Source of the DNA: Mycobacterium kiyosense | GTDB lineage: Bacteria > Actinomycetota > Actinomycetes > Mycobacteriales > Mycobacteriaceae | Reading direction: 5' to 3' | NCBI GenBank assembly: GCA_021654635.1 | Contig: AP025179.1 | Location: 5,580,001-5,644,000 of the forward strand | Length of the DNA stretch: 64,000 nucleotides | Shown: positions 62,531-64,000 of the stretch, piece by piece | Numbering within the stretch: position 1 is the stretch's first letter | Layout of the letters: every line of letters begins with the position of its first letter | The notes under the pieces: model-generated | What the model saw: the letters and a program-made list of their open reading frames with translations, nothing else | Databases searched by the model: none | What the model was told of the DNA's origin: nothing | Program-made: the position numbers and the translations under genes

Positions 62531-63661
62531 TCACTGCAGTGCGTTGATCGCGGCGACCAGGCGCTCCTTGAGCGTATCGGGCAACGGCACATAACCGGCG
62601 GACGGAAGCTCGGTTTGGCCGTGATCGACAGCGGTGGTGAGGAACGCTCTGACAGCGGCGGCGGTGTCGGCGTCGTATCCCCTGGAACACACCACCTCGT
62701 AGGTGGCCATCACCAGGGGATACGCGGCCGGGTCCTGGATTCGGTAGATCGAGCTCAGCTCCAGCACGAGGTCGTGGCCGGAGGCGGCGAACGTGACGGA
62801 GCGGACGGCGTTGCGGGCGGTGTCGTCGCTGAGCGGCACGACACCGTTGCCGTTGTCGATCTGCGCGAACGGCACGCCGGCCCGATCCGCGAAACCTTTC
62901 TCCACATATCCGATCGCTCCCGGGGTGGACTGCACCGCCTGGATCACCCCGCCGGAGCGCTGCGCTCCTTCGCCGACCCCGCCCTGAAACTCGGTGCCCA
63001 CCCCTTTGGTCCAGCTCTGCGGGGCGGCTGCGGTCAGGTACTTCTGGAAATTGTCAGTAGTGCCCGAGGAATCCTTGCGGTAGATCGACGTGATCCTGGT
63101 GTGCGGCAGGGCCACACCGGGATTGAGCGCGATCAGGATCGGGTCGTCCCACATCCGGATTCCGCCACTGAAAATCTTGGCCGCCGCGTCGGCGTCCAGG
63201 ACCAGCTTCGAAACGCCAGTCAGGTTGTACACCAACGCAATTGGTCCGAAAACCAGGGGCAGGTCCCACGCCGGATTGCCGCCGCAGCGGCTGGCGGGCC
63301 GGCCCGATCTGGGTGGCAACCAGCGGCGAGTCCGAGCCGGCGAAGTCGACGTGGCCGGCGATGAATTGTTCGCGCCCGGCACCAGACCCCGTCCCGTTGT
63401 AGGCGACCTGCTTGCCCGGGCACAGCGCTGACCCCACACCTTGTTGAACAACCCCATCGCGTTCTGCTGGGCGGTCGACCCCTCGGCGGTCACCACGTTC
63501 TTTCCGCCGCATGACCCGGCCCCGGCAGCGGCACCGGACATTCCGGTTGTGCCGCGATTGTCGTCGCTGCCGCAGCCGGTCACGACGGCACCGCACACCG
63601 TCATGGTCGCCACCAAAGCAGCCGTCGTCCTGAGTATCGAACCGGGTTTCACCAACCCCAC
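62531..63661 (-). CDS. pstS: Phosphate-binding lipoprotein PstS (two compensating frameshifts)
   Basis: A protein of about 370 residues with a lipoprotein signal and lipobox VTGC (Cys30). Ligand-binding text is VTAEGSTAQQNAM at the start, CGGNPAWDLPLVFGPIALVYNLTG, RKDSSGTTDNFQKYL and GAIGYVEKGFA. Between about 63297 and 63419 the open frame is wrong; the neighbouring frame gives PGKQVAYNGTGSGAGREQFIAGHVDFAGSDSPLVATQIG, the expected phosphate-site loop. One missing base at 63415-63423 and one extra at 63296-63298 explain it. GTG 63661 (or GTG 63652) is the start. First gene of the pst operon; phosphate-starvation control is expected. Confidence 0.88.
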   Translation of the reverse strand: MGLVKPGSILRTTAALVATMTVCGAVVTGCGSDDNRGTTGMSGAAAGAGSCGGKNVVTAEGSTAQQNAMGLFNKVWGQRCARASRSPTTGRGLVPGANNSSPATSTSPARTRRWLPPRSGRPASRCGGNPAWDLPLVFGPIALVYNLTGVSKLVLDADAAAKIFSGGIRMWDDPILIALNPGVALPHTRITSIYRKDSSGTTDNFQKYLTAAAPQSWTKGVGTEFQGGVGEGAQRSGGVIQAVQSTPGAIGYVEKGFADRAGVPFAQIDNGNGVVPLSDDTARNAVRSVTFAASGHDLVLELSSIYRIQDPAAYPLVMATYEVVCSRGYDADTAAAVRAFLTTAVDHGQTELPSAGYVPLPDTLKERLVAAINALQ

Positions 63662-63751
63662 TTCCCCAACGCCTCGCCACGGTCGGCCGGCGGACTGGCC
63701 GCCCCCTGGTTCATTGCCAACCCGCGGGCAAAGTATGCGCGCCGGCGAAGA

Positions 63752-64000
<249 letters not shown>

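Noticed and set aside
63662..63751. RegX3/PHO box upstream of pstS
   Set aside because: GGTTCATTGCC at 63709-63719 is suggestive, but no second repeat at proper spacing was found.

Overview
The window is a high-GC actinobacterial chromosome segment that I read as a slow-growing Mycobacterium. Diagnostic content: PE and PPE proteins, a 13E12-family gene, a wax-ester synthase, a PE-PPE hydrolase, DesA1, KmtR, NarL, MshD, PhoT/PhoY2, LpqR and F420-type luciferase-like enzymes. From about 41.7 kb to the right end the gene order follows M. tuberculosis Rv0839 back to Rv0819, with the whole block inverted: methyltransferase, lpqR, tRNA cluster, Rv0831c-like, deaminase, kmtR, Rv0826-like, TetR, desA1, dus, LCP protein, phoY2, phoT, mshD. 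This synteny is from memory and was not computed.

Layout. 0-4 kb: partial HSL esterase, wax-ester synthase and a broken 13E12 gene preceded by two DnaA boxes. 3.9-15.4 kb: a tightly coupled minus-strand catabolic operon (C-C hydrolase, ring hydroxylase, extradiol dioxygenase, ketosteroid-dehydrogenase-like flavoprotein, LLM enzyme, SDR, cyclase-family hydrolase, second C-C hydrolase), with a divergent IclR regulator and a second dehydrogenase. 15.4-18.6 kb: narL between two near-identical histidine kinases. 18.6-25.0 kb: potassium island with two KimA-like permeases and a tethered-RCK K+ channel. 25.2-29.8 kb: PPE with a C-terminal SHOCT-like tail, MeaB GTPase, proline iminopeptidase, transglutaminase and CsbD-like protein. 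29.9-40.0 kb: a second catabolic region holding a fadD/two-ACAD/enoyl-CoA-hydratase operon, a divergent ferredoxin/DUF4286/amidohydrolase set, and a CaiB/LLM/split B12-mutase operon. 40.2-49.7 kb: nonapeptide-repeat protein, cutinase, methyltransferase, LpqR, SpoIIE phosphatase, TetR/heme oxygenase pair, small proteins, PE-PPE hydrolase coupled to an orphan pro-kumamolisin domain. 49.9-50.4 kb: tRNA Phe, Asp, Glu and Lys. 50.5-64 kb: the conserved block ending in pstSCA-phoT and the start of mshD.

How the parts fit. The first catabolic operon reads like a route that dehydrogenates an alicyclic ring to an aromatic one, hydroxylates it, opens it by meta cleavage and hydrolyses the product. The second region reads like CoA-ester catabolism ending in a methylmalonyl-CoA-mutase-type rearrangement, with MeaB as mutase chaperone. 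One 15-bp palindrome type lies in front of both the MeaB/pip pair and the fadD/ferredoxin pair, so these may share a repressor. TetR/heme oxygenase, KmtR and TetR/MpaB each have a clear palindromic operator.

Quality caution: I find 18 places where a conserved protein changes frame (one of them inferred), nearly all single-base changes in homopolymers and several of them in compensating pairs. I regard most as sequence errors, not gene decay, but genes whose single frame is broken are typed as pseudogenes. Nothing was searched against a database.
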